In this document: positions 14,410 through 21,278 of the stretch, piece by piece | How positions within the stretch are numbered: the stretch's first letter is position 1 | Layout of the letters: every line of letters starts with the position of its first letter | Assembly: GCA_904379015.1 (NCBI GenBank) | Contig: CAJFHG010000032.1 | Span: 1-33,795 of the forward strand | Origin: Candidatus Paralachnospira caecorum | GTDB taxonomy: Bacteria; Bacillota; Clostridia; Lachnospirales; Lachnospiraceae | Direction of reading: 5' to 3' | Length of the DNA stretch: 33,795 nucleotides | Made by a program: the position numbers and the translations under genes | The notes under the pieces: generated by a model | What the model saw: the letters and a program-made list of their open reading frames with translations, nothing else | What the model was told of the DNA's origin: nothing | The model's database searches: none

Positions 14410-16456
14410 CTGCCGTTCCTCCTGTTCTGGTAATGATCATGTTGAAATATTCATCCACTACGGCCTTCTGGTTTTTCAGAACGATGGTGGTGGAATCCAT
14501 CTGCTCGATGATGGCAGGGCCGGTGATCACATTGCCGCAGTGAAGCTTTTCCCTGTCGTAGAGAAGATATTTTTCGCGGCTTCCGTCCTCCATGAGCACC
14601 ATACGGCTTCCGATCAGAGCGCCGTCCGCGCTCTCGCCCACATAGTCCTCCCGTTCAATCTGAGGCTTGCTGATCTGACCGATGGCGGAAAGACCGAAGT
14701 TGACAATCTGAATCTCATCCGCGGAAGAGTAGGAATAAAGCCGCAGGTAGGTCTCCGTGAACCGGTCCATGAGCTTCTCGATGGAATCAATGGTCTTGTC
14801 GAAGGAAACAACGATCTCGTAGTTCTGTCCCTTATAGCGCATGTCAAGATAATATTCAAGCTGCCGGTTTTCCGTCGGGATCTGTTCCTTGTCGAACCAA
14901 AGAGCAGCCTCTTTTTCCAGCCGCCGGTACATATCGGTGATGGCGGAAAAGGGTGTGTGGTTCAGATCCATCACAGTGGTTTGCACAAAGTCGCGGCGCA
15001 TATCTTCTGTGAGCAGGCCGTAGGCGGCCAGGAGGCCGGGGGCCTTGGGGATAATGGCCGTGGACATATTGAGTTCCTCGATGAGCTCAGCCGCGTGAAG
15101 CGGTCCGGCGCCTCCGAAGGCAACCAGGGCAAAATCGGAGGGATTATAGCCCTTTTCCACGGTCACGTTCTTGATTTCCTTGACAATGTTGGAGTTGCCG
15201 ACGGTGATGATGCCCCGGGCAGTCTCCTCCACGTTCATGCCGATCTTTCCGGCCAGCTTTTCCACTGCCTGGAAGGAAAGACTGGAATCGATGGGAAGCT
15301 GTCCGCTCAGCAGCTCTTTGTTGTTCAGATGGCCGAGTACCACCCGCGCGTCAGTGATGGCAGCCTCTGTGCCGCCCCGGGCGTAGCAGGCGGGACCAGG
15401 CTCCGCGCCGGCACTCTGGGGTCCGACCTTCAGGATGCCGCCGGAATCGATCCAGGCGATGCTTCCGCCGCCGGCTCCGATGGTAGAAATATCGATGGAA
15501 GGAATCCGGACCGGGTATCCGCTGATGTTCTTGTCTTTGGAGCTTTCGATGTTCCCGTCCACGATCATGCTGATGTCGGTGCTGGTGCCGCCTACATCAA
15601 TGGTGATCACATTTTTGACGCCGATGAGATTCATCAGGTACTGAACGCCGATGACACCAGCGGCAGGTCCGGAAAGTCCGGTTTTGATGGGATAGGCCGC
15701 CGCCTCGCGGATGGACATGAGACCGCCGTTGGAATGGTTGATATAAACCTTCTTGATGCCGATCTGTTCCAGCGTGTTTCTTAAATTGTCCAGATATTTC
15801 TTGACCTCCGGTCCTACGAAGGAATTCAGCACGGTGCCGCAGAGACGCTCAAATTCGCGGAACTGATTGGAAATCTCGCTGGAGGTGGAAATATAGATCC
15901 CGGGAAGATGCTGTTCGATCAGCGCCTTGACCCGGCTTTCATTTTCCGGATTCAGGTAGGCGTTAAGGAACAGGACGGCCACAGCCTCGGCCTTTTTTTC
16001 CTTCAGCTTTTCAATCAGAGCAAGAATCTCCTCGTCGCTTAAAGCTTCCAGGATCTCTCCTTTGTAATTCATGCGTTCCGTCAGCTCAAAACGCAGATCT
16101 CTGGGGATCAGGACCGGAGCCTTGTCCATCTGCAGATCATAGAGGTCCGGACGTTTCTGACGGCCGATCTCCAGAAGATCCCGGAACCCTTTTGTAGTGA
16201 TCAGCGCGGTGCGGGCGCCCCTTGATTCCAGAATGGCGTTGGTGGCCACGGTGGTTCCATGGATAAAACGGTCCACATCCTCATAATCCAGTCCGTATTT
16301 TTCCACAATTTTCCGGACGCCGCCCACCACGGCCTGGGACTGGTCCTTCAGAGAAGACGGAAGCTTGTAGACCATCAGTTCGCCGGTCGCTTCGTCTATG
16401 GCGCAGATGTCGGTATTGGTGCCGCCCACGTCAACACCGATTCGTATTTTTTTCAC
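14396..16456 (-). CDS. hyuA: Hydantoinase/oxoprolinase family protein, A subunit
   Basis: A 686-residue HyuA-type ATP-binding subunit of the ASKHA fold. Two phosphate loops are visible, RIGVDVGGTNTDICAID at the N-terminus and ITIDVGGTSTDISMI near residue 295. HGTTVATNAILESRGARTALITT and the FGGAGPLHAAELIEEL block are also present. It activates the cyclic substrate with ATP for ring opening with HyuB. The start is a GTG at 16456 behind GAGAGGAGA. It is the first gene of the operon and sits behind a leader of about 380 nt carrying a lysine-type aptamer and a terminator, so expression is probably switched off by lysine. Known relatives act on oxoproline, hydantoins or acetone. Confidence 0.94.
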   Translation of the reverse strand: MKKIRIGVDVGGTNTDICAIDEATGELMVYKLPSSLKDQSQAVVGGVRKIVEKYGLDYEDVDRFIHGTTVATNAILESRGARTALITTKGFRDLLEIGRQKRPDLYDLQMDKAPVLIPRDLRFELTERMNYKGEILEALSDEEILALIEKLKEKKAEAVAVLFLNAYLNPENESRVKALIEQHLPGIYISTSSEISNQFREFERLCGTVLNSFVGPEVKKYLDNLRNTLEQIGIKKVYINHSNGGLMSIREAAAYPIKTGLSGPAAGVIGVQYLMNLIGVKNVITIDVGGTSTDISMIVDGNIESSKDKNISGYPVRIPSIDISTIGAGGGSIAWIDSGGILKVGPQSAGAEPGPACYARGGTEAAITDARVVLGHLNNKELLSGQLPIDSSLSFQAVEKLAGKIGMNVEETARGIITVGNSNIVKEIKNVTVEKGYNPSDFALVAFGGAGPLHAAELIEELNMSTAIIPKAPGLLAAYGLLTEDMRRDFVQTTVMDLNHTPFSAITDMYRRLEKEAALWFDKEQIPTENRQLEYYLDMRYKGQNYEIVVSFDKTIDSIEKLMDRFTETYLRLYSYSSADEIQIVNFGLSAIGQISKPQIEREDYVGESADGALIGSRMVLMEDGSREKYLLYDREKLHCGNVITGPAIIEQMDSTTIVLKNQKAVVDEYFNMIITRTGGTADEQH

Positions 16457-16540
16457 GGTAGCATTCTCCTCTCATGTTGTATCGTTTTTCCGTCATGACA
16501 GACCGGAAATGTGCAGATAAAAGTGCGGATGACTGTGAAT

Positions 16541-16575
16541 AAAAAAACCATGTGCGGTGGTATATGCGCACATGG
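16541..16575 (-). terminator. Intrinsic terminator in the hyuA leader (riboswitch expression platform)
   Basis: Read on the minus strand, CCATGTGCG (16575-16567) pairs perfectly with CGCACATGG (16556-16548) and is followed by seven T (16547-16541). It lies after the aptamer and 85 bases before the hyuA GTG, where a transcriptional riboswitch would place its off-switch. Confidence 0.88.
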
Positions 16576-16686
16576 CTGTCGATCCGTTTTATTCTGATTA
16601 CGTTCCGGCTGCGTTACCCGGAAGCTGATTTCCTTGTCCTTTTGTATGATGTTGTTTTTCTGTCGTCCAATTCAATCCTGCCTCCA

Positions 16687-16836
16687 GGTATAGATAGTGC
16701 TCTTCTGGAATTTGGCGGATCCCAGAAACAGTCTTACACCTGTTCGATGTAAGCCCAAGCAGATATGCTTTCGGCGGATTTCCCTTTCCCGGCTGTGATA
16801 ACCGGTACTGATGATTTCCGCGCCCCTATATATACC
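16687..16836 (-). ncRNA. Lysine riboswitch (L box) aptamer upstream of hyuA-hyuB-nhaC
   Basis: On the minus strand the outer helix P1 is GGTATATATAG (16836-16826) with CTATCTATACC (16697-16687), one mismatch. Between them, in order, lie L-box landmarks: GGGGCGCGG, ATCATCAGTA, GGGAAAGGGA, CCGCCGAAAGC, TGCTTGGG, AGACTGT and AGAGCACTATC. These follow the order and spacing of lysC-type leaders. A helix CTTACATC/GGTGTAAG and a helix TTCTGG/CCAGAA fit P4 and P5. The third arm is very short. With the promoter just upstream and an intrinsic terminator downstream, lysine binding should stop transcription before hyuA. The 529-base gap between hyuA and rpsT is filled by this leader, its promoter and two terminators; short open frames there look accidental. 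Confidence 0.87.
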
Positions 16837-16842
16837 ATGGTT

Positions 16843-16871
16843 ATTATAGCCAATGGAGAAATCAAAGTCAA
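16843..16871 (-). promoter_or_regulatory. Sigma-A promoter of the riboswitch-hyuA-hyuB-nhaC transcript
   Basis: On the minus strand TTGACT (16871-16866) and a perfect TATAAT (16848-16843) are 17 bases apart. The predicted start, about 16836, falls at the first bases of the aptamer's outer helix. Confidence 0.85.
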
Positions 16872-16901
16872 GAACAAAGCGCCCGCTTCCGGAAAGTGTC
16901 C

Positions 16902-16938
16902 AAATGAAAAATCCTGTCAGCACACCATTCTGACAGGA
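16902..16938 (-). terminator. Intrinsic terminator of rpsT
   Basis: On the minus strand TCCTGTCAG (16938-16930) pairs with CTGACAGGA (16920-16912) around a 9-base loop, followed by TTTTT and a T-rich stretch. It lies about 50 bases after the rpsT stop and separates rpsT from the hyu promoter. Confidence 0.88.
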
Positions 16939-16985
16939 CTTCCTACATGTTTGGGTTAATATTAAAATCGTATCGAGCCAAAAAT

Positions 16986-17249
16986 TTATGCAATGCCGTT
17001 TACAGCTTTTGTGAGACGGGCAACTTTTCTGGAAGCATTATTTTTGTGGAATACGCCCTTGGAAGCAGCCCTGTCGATCTCGCTGATCGCTGTTAATAAG
17101 CTCGCCTGTGCAGCAGCCTTGTCACCGGCGGCGATAGCAGCTTCGACTTTCTTTGTCATGGTCTTTACTCTGGAACGGATCGCTTTGTTCCTCGCGGTCT
17201 TGGTCTGAGCTACCAGAACACGTTTCTTTGCGGATTTGATATTTGCCAA
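16986..17249 (-). CDS. rpsT: 30S ribosomal protein S20
   Basis: S20 binds 16S rRNA in the body of the small subunit. The 87-residue product begins (M)ANIKSAKKRVLVAQTKTARNKAIRSRVKT and is rich in Lys, Arg and Ala throughout, as expected for the S20 helical bundle. The start is the TTG at 17249: the conserved MANIKSAKKR begins there and GGAGGTG lies 8 bases upstream. A longer frame from a TTG at 17264 would start inside that ribosome binding site. It is a single-gene unit with its own promoter and terminator. A TTG start is also known for E. coli rpsT, where it matters for autoregulation. Confidence 0.95.
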   Translation of the reverse strand: MANIKSAKKRVLVAQTKTARNKAIRSRVKTMTKKVEAAIAAGDKAAAQASLLTAISEIDRAASKGVFHKNNASRKVARLTKAVNGIA

Positions 17250-17336
17250 TTTGTACACCTCCAAATCAAATAAAATAGTTTTATCTGGTTTGCATTAAAG
17301 CCGGACACGGACAGTCTAATGTAAACATACTGTTAT

Positions 17337-17365
17337 ATTCTAAAGGAAAAAGCGGGGGCTGTCAA
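17337..17365 (-). promoter_or_regulatory. Strong sigma-A promoter of rpsT
   Basis: On the minus strand a perfect TTGACA (17365-17360) and TAGAAT (17342-17337) are 17 bases apart, giving a leader of about 80 nt before the TTG start. Confidence 0.85.
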
Positions 17366-17445
17366 TACATATTTCGGGGAAAAAGGGAAAAAAATAATTA
17401 CGAAACGGGGAAAAAGACAGCAGAGGCAGAGAGGGAGAACCATAC

Positions 17446-18456
17446 ATGGCAGATGGATCAGAAAGAACGGAAAGAGCCGCGGAGGACAGCGCGGGGGCAG
17501 AGAATGGGAACAGACCGGAAGAAGAGCTGCAGGTGCATACGGATCTGGCGCTGGAGGCCAGGGAGTCTGTACTGGGCGAGGCGGAGGGAATTCCGGGAAT
17601 CCGCATCGAGGAAGCGTTTCATCAGAAATCAGGCGTAAAGGTGACGAAGGTGGAGATCACAGATGAGAGGGGAGAAGAGGCGATCGGAAAGCCCATGGGA
17701 ATCTATATTACCCTGGAGGCAGAGCAGATGGCCGCTCCAGATGAAGGAAGCCACCGGGAAATATCGGAGGAGCTTTCTTTCTATATAAAAGAGCTGCTGG
17801 AGAGCTTTGGAGATCCGAGGGCCATTCTGGCCGTAGGACTCGGAAATCATGAGGTGACTTCTGATTCTCTGGGCCCGCGCGTTCTGGACAATCTGAAAAT
17901 AACGAGGCATTTATACGAAAGCAGAAGGGAAAAGGGCATCTTGATCAGCGGTATCATTCCCGGCGTCATGGCGCAGACGGGGATGGAGACGGCAGAGATC
18001 GTCAGAGGAATCGTGCGGGAAACAAAGCCGGACGCGGTGGTGGTGATCGACGCGCTGGCTGCCAGGAGCGTGAGCCGCCTGGCGGCCACGATCCAGCTGA
18101 GCAATACAGGCATTCAGCCAGGATCGGGGGTGGGAAACCACAGGAACAGCCTGACGCTGGAAAGCCTCGGAGTTCCGGTGATCGCCATCGGCGTGCCGAC
18201 AGTGGTGGCGGCGGCTGCCATTGTCTATGATACGGTGGACGCCCTGGCGGAGCTTCTGGAGGCAGCGGGGGCTTCTTTTGCCGCGGACGCGGTGGAGGGA
18301 ATGCGGATGGAGGAACGGTATCAGATGGTCAGGGAACTGATCGAGCCCAGATTCGGCCCTATGTTTGTGACTCCGGGCAATATTGATGAAAAGATCAAGC
18401 TGCTGAGCTATACCATATCGGAAGGAATCAATCTGGCTTTCTGCCCGCGGGAATAA
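17446..18456 (+). CDS. gpr: Germination protease GPR (spore endopeptidase)
   Basis: GPR cuts the small acid-soluble proteins that coat spore DNA when a spore germinates. The 336-residue product has a variable acidic N-terminus of about 30 residues, then VHTDLALEARE, which matches the region where the zymogen is normally clipped. The conserved blocks VGLGNHEVTSDSLGPRVL, GIIPGVMAQTGMETAEIV and VVVIDALAARSVSRLAATIQL follow. The two Asp-containing blocks fit the aspartate-based active site of this family. The ATG at 17446 follows GAGAGGGAGA. spoIIP follows 99 bases later, the common Firmicute arrangement. It should be made in the forespore; I could not define a sporulation promoter with confidence. 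Confidence 0.95.
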   Translation: MADGSERTERAAEDSAGAENGNRPEEELQVHTDLALEARESVLGEAEGIPGIRIEEAFHQKSGVKVTKVEITDERGEEAIGKPMGIYITLEAEQMAAPDEGSHREISEELSFYIKELLESFGDPRAILAVGLGNHEVTSDSLGPRVLDNLKITRHLYESRREKGILISGIIPGVMAQTGMETAEIVRGIVRETKPDAVVVIDALAARSVSRLAATIQLSNTGIQPGSGVGNHRNSLTLESLGVPVIAIGVPTVVAAAAIVYDTVDALAELLEAAGASFAADAVEGMRMEERYQMVRELIEPRFGPMFVTPGNIDEKIKLLSYTISEGINLAFCPRE

Positions 18457-18555
18457 AACGGGAGAGGGAGGCATAAGATGGGTTATGGCGCTGTCTGAGG
18501 CATGCGCGGACAGAGCATGTTTCCGGACAGGTTTGAAAGAAGGTGAGGGAGACAT

Positions 18556-19827
18556 TTGAGTCGGAGAGGACAGGATCATTTAGGGGGATATGGACTGGTG
18601 CTGGTTTTGATGTTCGCGGCGGGATATTTTCTCGTGAAGGACGGAAGGATCAGACTGACGGCCTGGGCAGCCAGGGTTCCGGTGGTCTCTTTTTATGAGG
18701 AAAGCGCCGCCAGGGAGGCGGCCGCCGGCGGGACGGCAGAGGAGGATGGCGGAATCCTGCAGGAAGTGTTTGAACGGGCGTCCGGCGTTCACACGATTTC
18801 CCGTTTTATAGAGAAGCAGGAGGAGAACGCGGTTCTGGCGCAGGCTCAGCCGGATCCTGCCTATGCGGATTATCAGAAACAGAAGGAGGAGGAGGAGCAG
18901 GATGCCGCGAAGGCGGCACAGACGGAAGGGACAGACGCGCAGGAAGCGAATGGAGAAAGCGCTGTTCAGGATGCCGGAGACGGAACTCAGCCTTCCCAGG
19001 AGACGGCGGCAGAGTCATCTTCAGAGGCGGCCGGCCAGACCGAAACGGCAGCTGCCGAGCCGGCCATGGCAGCCACGGAGGTGACCGGGACGGTCTATAC
19101 GCTGGAACAGCTGTCCGACTTTGAATTTTTAAAGAGTAAGTTTTTTTATGTACATAAATCTACAACGGTATATCCGGAGCAGCTGGACGCCGGTACGCTC
19201 CTCAGCAGGGATCTGAGCCTGCCGGAGAGCAGCGAGCCGCAGATCCTGCTGTTCCATACCCACGGCAGCGAGGCCTTTGCCGATTCCGAGGAGGGAGATC
19301 CTTCCATGTCCATTACGGCGGTGGGAGATTATCTGGCCCAGCTCCTTTCAGAACAGTACGGCATCCAGGTGATCCACAATACAGAGGTGTTCCCTTATTC
19401 AGAATCCTATTCTCTGGCGCTTGATATGATCAATGAGACGCTGGCCCAGCATCCCAGCATCCAGGTGACCATTGATCTTCACAGGGACGCGGGAGCCCGG
19501 GAGACGGTCGAGATCAACGGGAAGGCAATGGCGCCGATCATGTTTTTCAACGGCATGTGCCAGACCCCGGAGGGGCCTCTGGAAGGTGTGGAAAACCCGT
19601 ATCTTCTGGATAATCTTGCCTTTAATTTTCAGATGAAGCTGAAAGCGGAGGCTTATTATCCGGGACTGACCCTGCGCACGTTTCTGAAGGCATACCGGTA
19701 CAATCAGCATGTCCTGCCGAGAGCCACTCTGGTGGAGGTGGGGACAGAGCAGAACACCTTTGAGGAGGCGAGGAATTCCATGGAGCCTCTGGCCGATATT
19801 TTATACAAGGTTCTGCGGGGAAAATAA
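18556..19827 (+). CDS. spoIIP: Stage II sporulation protein P (peptidoglycan hydrolase of the DMP engulfment machine)
   Basis: SpoIIP is an amidase and endopeptidase that, with SpoIID and SpoIIM, thins septal peptidoglycan so the mother cell can engulf the forespore. The 423-residue product has one N-terminal membrane helix (about 12-28), a long low-complexity Ala/Glu/Gln-rich linker (about 95-175) and a C-terminal amidase-like domain from about 220. That domain contains LLFHTHGSEAF, IDLHRDAG and the late LVEVGTEQNTFEEA, which supply the expected His/Glu metal ligands. The start is the TTG at 18556, directly behind GAAGGTGAGGGA. Pairing with gpr supports the assignment. Confidence 0.94.
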   Translation: MSRRGQDHLGGYGLVLVLMFAAGYFLVKDGRIRLTAWAARVPVVSFYEESAAREAAAGGTAEEDGGILQEVFERASGVHTISRFIEKQEENAVLAQAQPDPAYADYQKQKEEEEQDAAKAAQTEGTDAQEANGESAVQDAGDGTQPSQETAAESSSEAAGQTETAAAEPAMAATEVTGTVYTLEQLSDFEFLKSKFFYVHKSTTVYPEQLDAGTLLSRDLSLPESSEPQILLFHTHGSEAFADSEEGDPSMSITAVGDYLAQLLSEQYGIQVIHNTEVFPYSESYSLALDMINETLAQHPSIQVTIDLHRDAGARETVEINGKAMAPIMFFNGMCQTPEGPLEGVENPYLLDNLAFNFQMKLKAEAYYPGLTLRTFLKAYRYNQHVLPRATLVEVGTEQNTFEEARNSMEPLADILYKVLRGK

Positions 19828-19853
19828 CCGGGAACGGTCAGAACTGTTCCCGG
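19828..19853 (+). terminator. Hairpin directly after spoIIP
   Basis: CCGGGAACGGT (19828-19838) pairs with ACTGTTCCCGG (19843-19853) with one G-T pair and a CAGA loop. It begins on the base after the spoIIP stop. There is no T tract, so it may be a weak or factor-assisted terminator. Confidence 0.5.
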
Positions 19854-19877
19854 AAGAAAGATTCCCTGTATTTGATA

Positions 19878-19906
19878 TTGATTTCTCCAGAAAAAACGGT
19901 TATAAT
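19878..19906 (+). promoter_or_regulatory. Sigma-A promoter of the cobalamin riboswitch-cbiMNQO transcript
   Basis: TTGATT (19878-19883) and a perfect TATAAT (19901-19906) are 17 bases apart, about 24 bases before the first helix of the riboswitch. Confidence 0.8.
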
Positions 19907-19929
19907 CGGGAACAACAGCAGTGATAATA

Positions 19930-20079
19930 CATTCAGAGACGAGGAAGCAGGTGAGAATCCTGCGCAATGCCCGTTGCTGTATGAGTCGAGCGGCGGCCCG
20001 GTATGCCACTGTGCACGGATGCATGGGAAGGCGGCGCTGCGGCGTATGAGACTTGAGCCAGAATATTCAGCTCTGAATG
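19930..20079 (+). ncRNA. Cobalamin (B12) riboswitch aptamer upstream of cbiMNQO
   Basis: The closing helix is CATTCAGAG (19930-19938) with CTCTGAATG (20071-20079), a perfect 9 bp. Between them, in order, are the cobalamin-riboswitch landmarks GGTGAGAATCCTGCGCAA, TGCCCG, CTGTATGAGTCG, TATGCCACTG, GGGAAGGCGGCGCT and the B12-box-like GAGCCAGAATATTCAGC. Bound cobalamin should lower expression of the cobalt transporter behind it. The 382-base stretch between spoIIP and cbiM holds a hairpin, the promoter, this aptamer and a translation-control helix; short open frames there look accidental. Confidence 0.88.
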
Positions 20080-20129
20080 GATTTGAAAGGTTACGGGGAC
20101 ATGACCGGAAGAATGAGAAGAAGCAGATA

Positions 20130-20198
20130 CTTTCTTTTTCTGCTGGACTCCTGTATTCCACCTGTATGCTGCAGGCATGTACCGAAAGAAAAAGAAAG
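20130..20198 (+). promoter_or_regulatory. Ribosome-binding-site-sequestering helix of the cobalamin riboswitch
   Basis: CTTTCTTTTTCT (20130-20141) is perfectly complementary to AGAAAAAGAAAG (20187-20198). The 3' arm overlaps the AAAGGA that serves the cbiM ATG at 20210. This suggests control at translation initiation, since no terminator with a T tract is seen between aptamer and gene. Confidence 0.65.
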
Positions 20199-20209
20199 GA
20201 AAATGGAAT

Positions 20210-20968
20210 ATGTCTAAAAAAGAAATCAGATTTCTGAAAACAGTCACTGCGGCCGCGGTTCTGCTGGCGGCTGCGCCTGTTTCCAACGCGATGCACATCA
20301 TGGAGGGCTATCTTCCGGGAGGTTATTGTATTGCCTGGGGAGTGGTCTGTCTGCCGTTTTTGATCACGGGTTTTCTGTCGCTGAAAAAGAGAATACAGTC
20401 CAACAGGAAGAGCCTGACGCTGATCGCCATGTCCGGAGCTTTTATTTTCGTGATTTCCTCGCTGAAGATCCCTTCTCTGTCGGGCAGCTGTTCCCATATG
20501 ACGGGAACCGGACTGGGAGCCATTCTGTTCGGACCGGCTGCAGTCAGCGTGCTGGGGATCATTGTGCTGATCTTTCAGGCTCTTTTGCTGGCTCATGGCG
20601 GCGTGACCACACTGGGAGCCAATACCTTTTCCATGGCCATCGCGGGACCGCTTGTGTCCTTCGGCGTTTACCGTCTCTGCAGGAGGGCGAAGGTGAATCA
20701 GAAGGTTGGCGTGTTTCTGGCGGCTTTTCTGGGCGATATTTTTACCTACTGCGTGACGAGCGTTCAGCTTGCCCTTGCCCATCCCTCAGAAAACGGAGGA
20801 ATCGCGGCTTCGGCAGTCAAATTCCTCGGCGTTTTCGCGCCGACCCAGCTGCCCCTTGCCGTCATTGAAGGACTTCTGACCGTTATCATTGTCATCGGCC
20901 TGTCTTCCTACGCGGGACCGGAACTGAAAGCAGTCGGATTTGATAAAGGAGGAAAGGCTCATGAGTAA
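20210..20968 (+). CDS. cbiM: Cobalt ECF transporter, substrate-capture component CbiM
   Basis: CbiM is the membrane S-component that captures Co2+ for cobalamin synthesis. The product begins with a cleavable signal sequence ending VSNA, followed by MHIMEGYLP. In this family the N-terminus freed by cleavage, with its His, forms the metal site. About six further helices follow, with SGSCSHMTGTGLGAILFGP (His in the second site), LLLAHGGVTTLGAN and FAPTQLPLAVIEGLLTVI. I chose the ATG at 20210, behind AAAGGA; an upstream in-frame ATG at 20177 would lie in the riboswitch control helix. It overlaps cbiN by 8 bases. Regulation by the cobalamin riboswitch fits a cobalt importer rather than a nickel one. 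Confidence 0.94.
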   Translation: MSKKEIRFLKTVTAAAVLLAAAPVSNAMHIMEGYLPGGYCIAWGVVCLPFLITGFLSLKKRIQSNRKSLTLIAMSGAFIFVISSLKIPSLSGSCSHMTGTGLGAILFGPAAVSVLGIIVLIFQALLLAHGGVTTLGANTFSMAIAGPLVSFGVYRLCRRAKVNQKVGVFLAAFLGDIFTYCVTSVQLALAHPSENGGIAASAVKFLGVFAPTQLPLAVIEGLLTVIIVIGLSSYAGPELKAVGFDKGGKAHE

Positions 20969-21278
20969 AAATACAAAGATTGTGATCGTTCTTCTGGTGA
21001 TCTGCATTCTGCTGGCAGCCATTCCGGTGCTTGTCCTGCGTGACGCGCAGTTCGGAGGCTCGGATGACGCGGGCAGCCAGATGATAGAGGAAATCGATGA
21101 GGATTACGTACCCTGGTTTACGCCGGTACTGGAAAATCTTATTGGAGGGGAGCTCCCCGGAGAAGTGGAAAGTCTGTTTTTCTGCATCCAGACCGGAATC
21201 GGTGTCGGAATCATCGCATTTTTCATGGGCCGTTTTGTGGAACGGAAAAAATGGATGAAAAAGACAGGAGCTGAATGA
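20961..21278 (+). CDS. cbiN: Cobalt ECF transporter, accessory component CbiN
   Basis: CbiN is the small partner that makes CbiM competent for cobalt uptake. The 105-residue product has two membrane helices (about 6-24 and 74-94) flanking an extracellular loop with the family-typical pattern FGGSDDAGSQMIEEIDEDYVPW and 'ESLFFCIQTGIG'. I chose the ATG at 20961 because GGAGGAAAGG lies just upstream; the frame also has an earlier start at 20940 inside cbiM that lacks a site. It overlaps both neighbours, consistent with one CbiMNQO complex. Confidence 0.92.
   Translation: MSKNTKIVIVLLVICILLAAIPVLVLRDAQFGGSDDAGSQMIEEIDEDYVPWFTPVLENLIGGELPGEVESLFFCIQTGIGVGIIAFFMGRFVERKKWMKKTGAE

Noticed and set aside
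14324-15784. Plus-strand open frame of 486 codons opposite hyuA, and another at 13210-14433 opposite hyuB
   Set aside because: Both are antisense to strongly conserved hyu genes; their Gly/Asp/His-rich translations show no known fold.
16672-16923. Short open frames on both strands in the hyuA-rpsT gap (also 16552-16752 and 16765-16959)
   Set aside because: They overlap the promoter, lysine aptamer and terminators, and lack ribosome binding sites and homology.
19872-20237. Plus-strand open frame across the cobalamin riboswitch
   Set aside because: Covers the promoter, aptamer and control helix, so an RNA function explains the region better than a protein.
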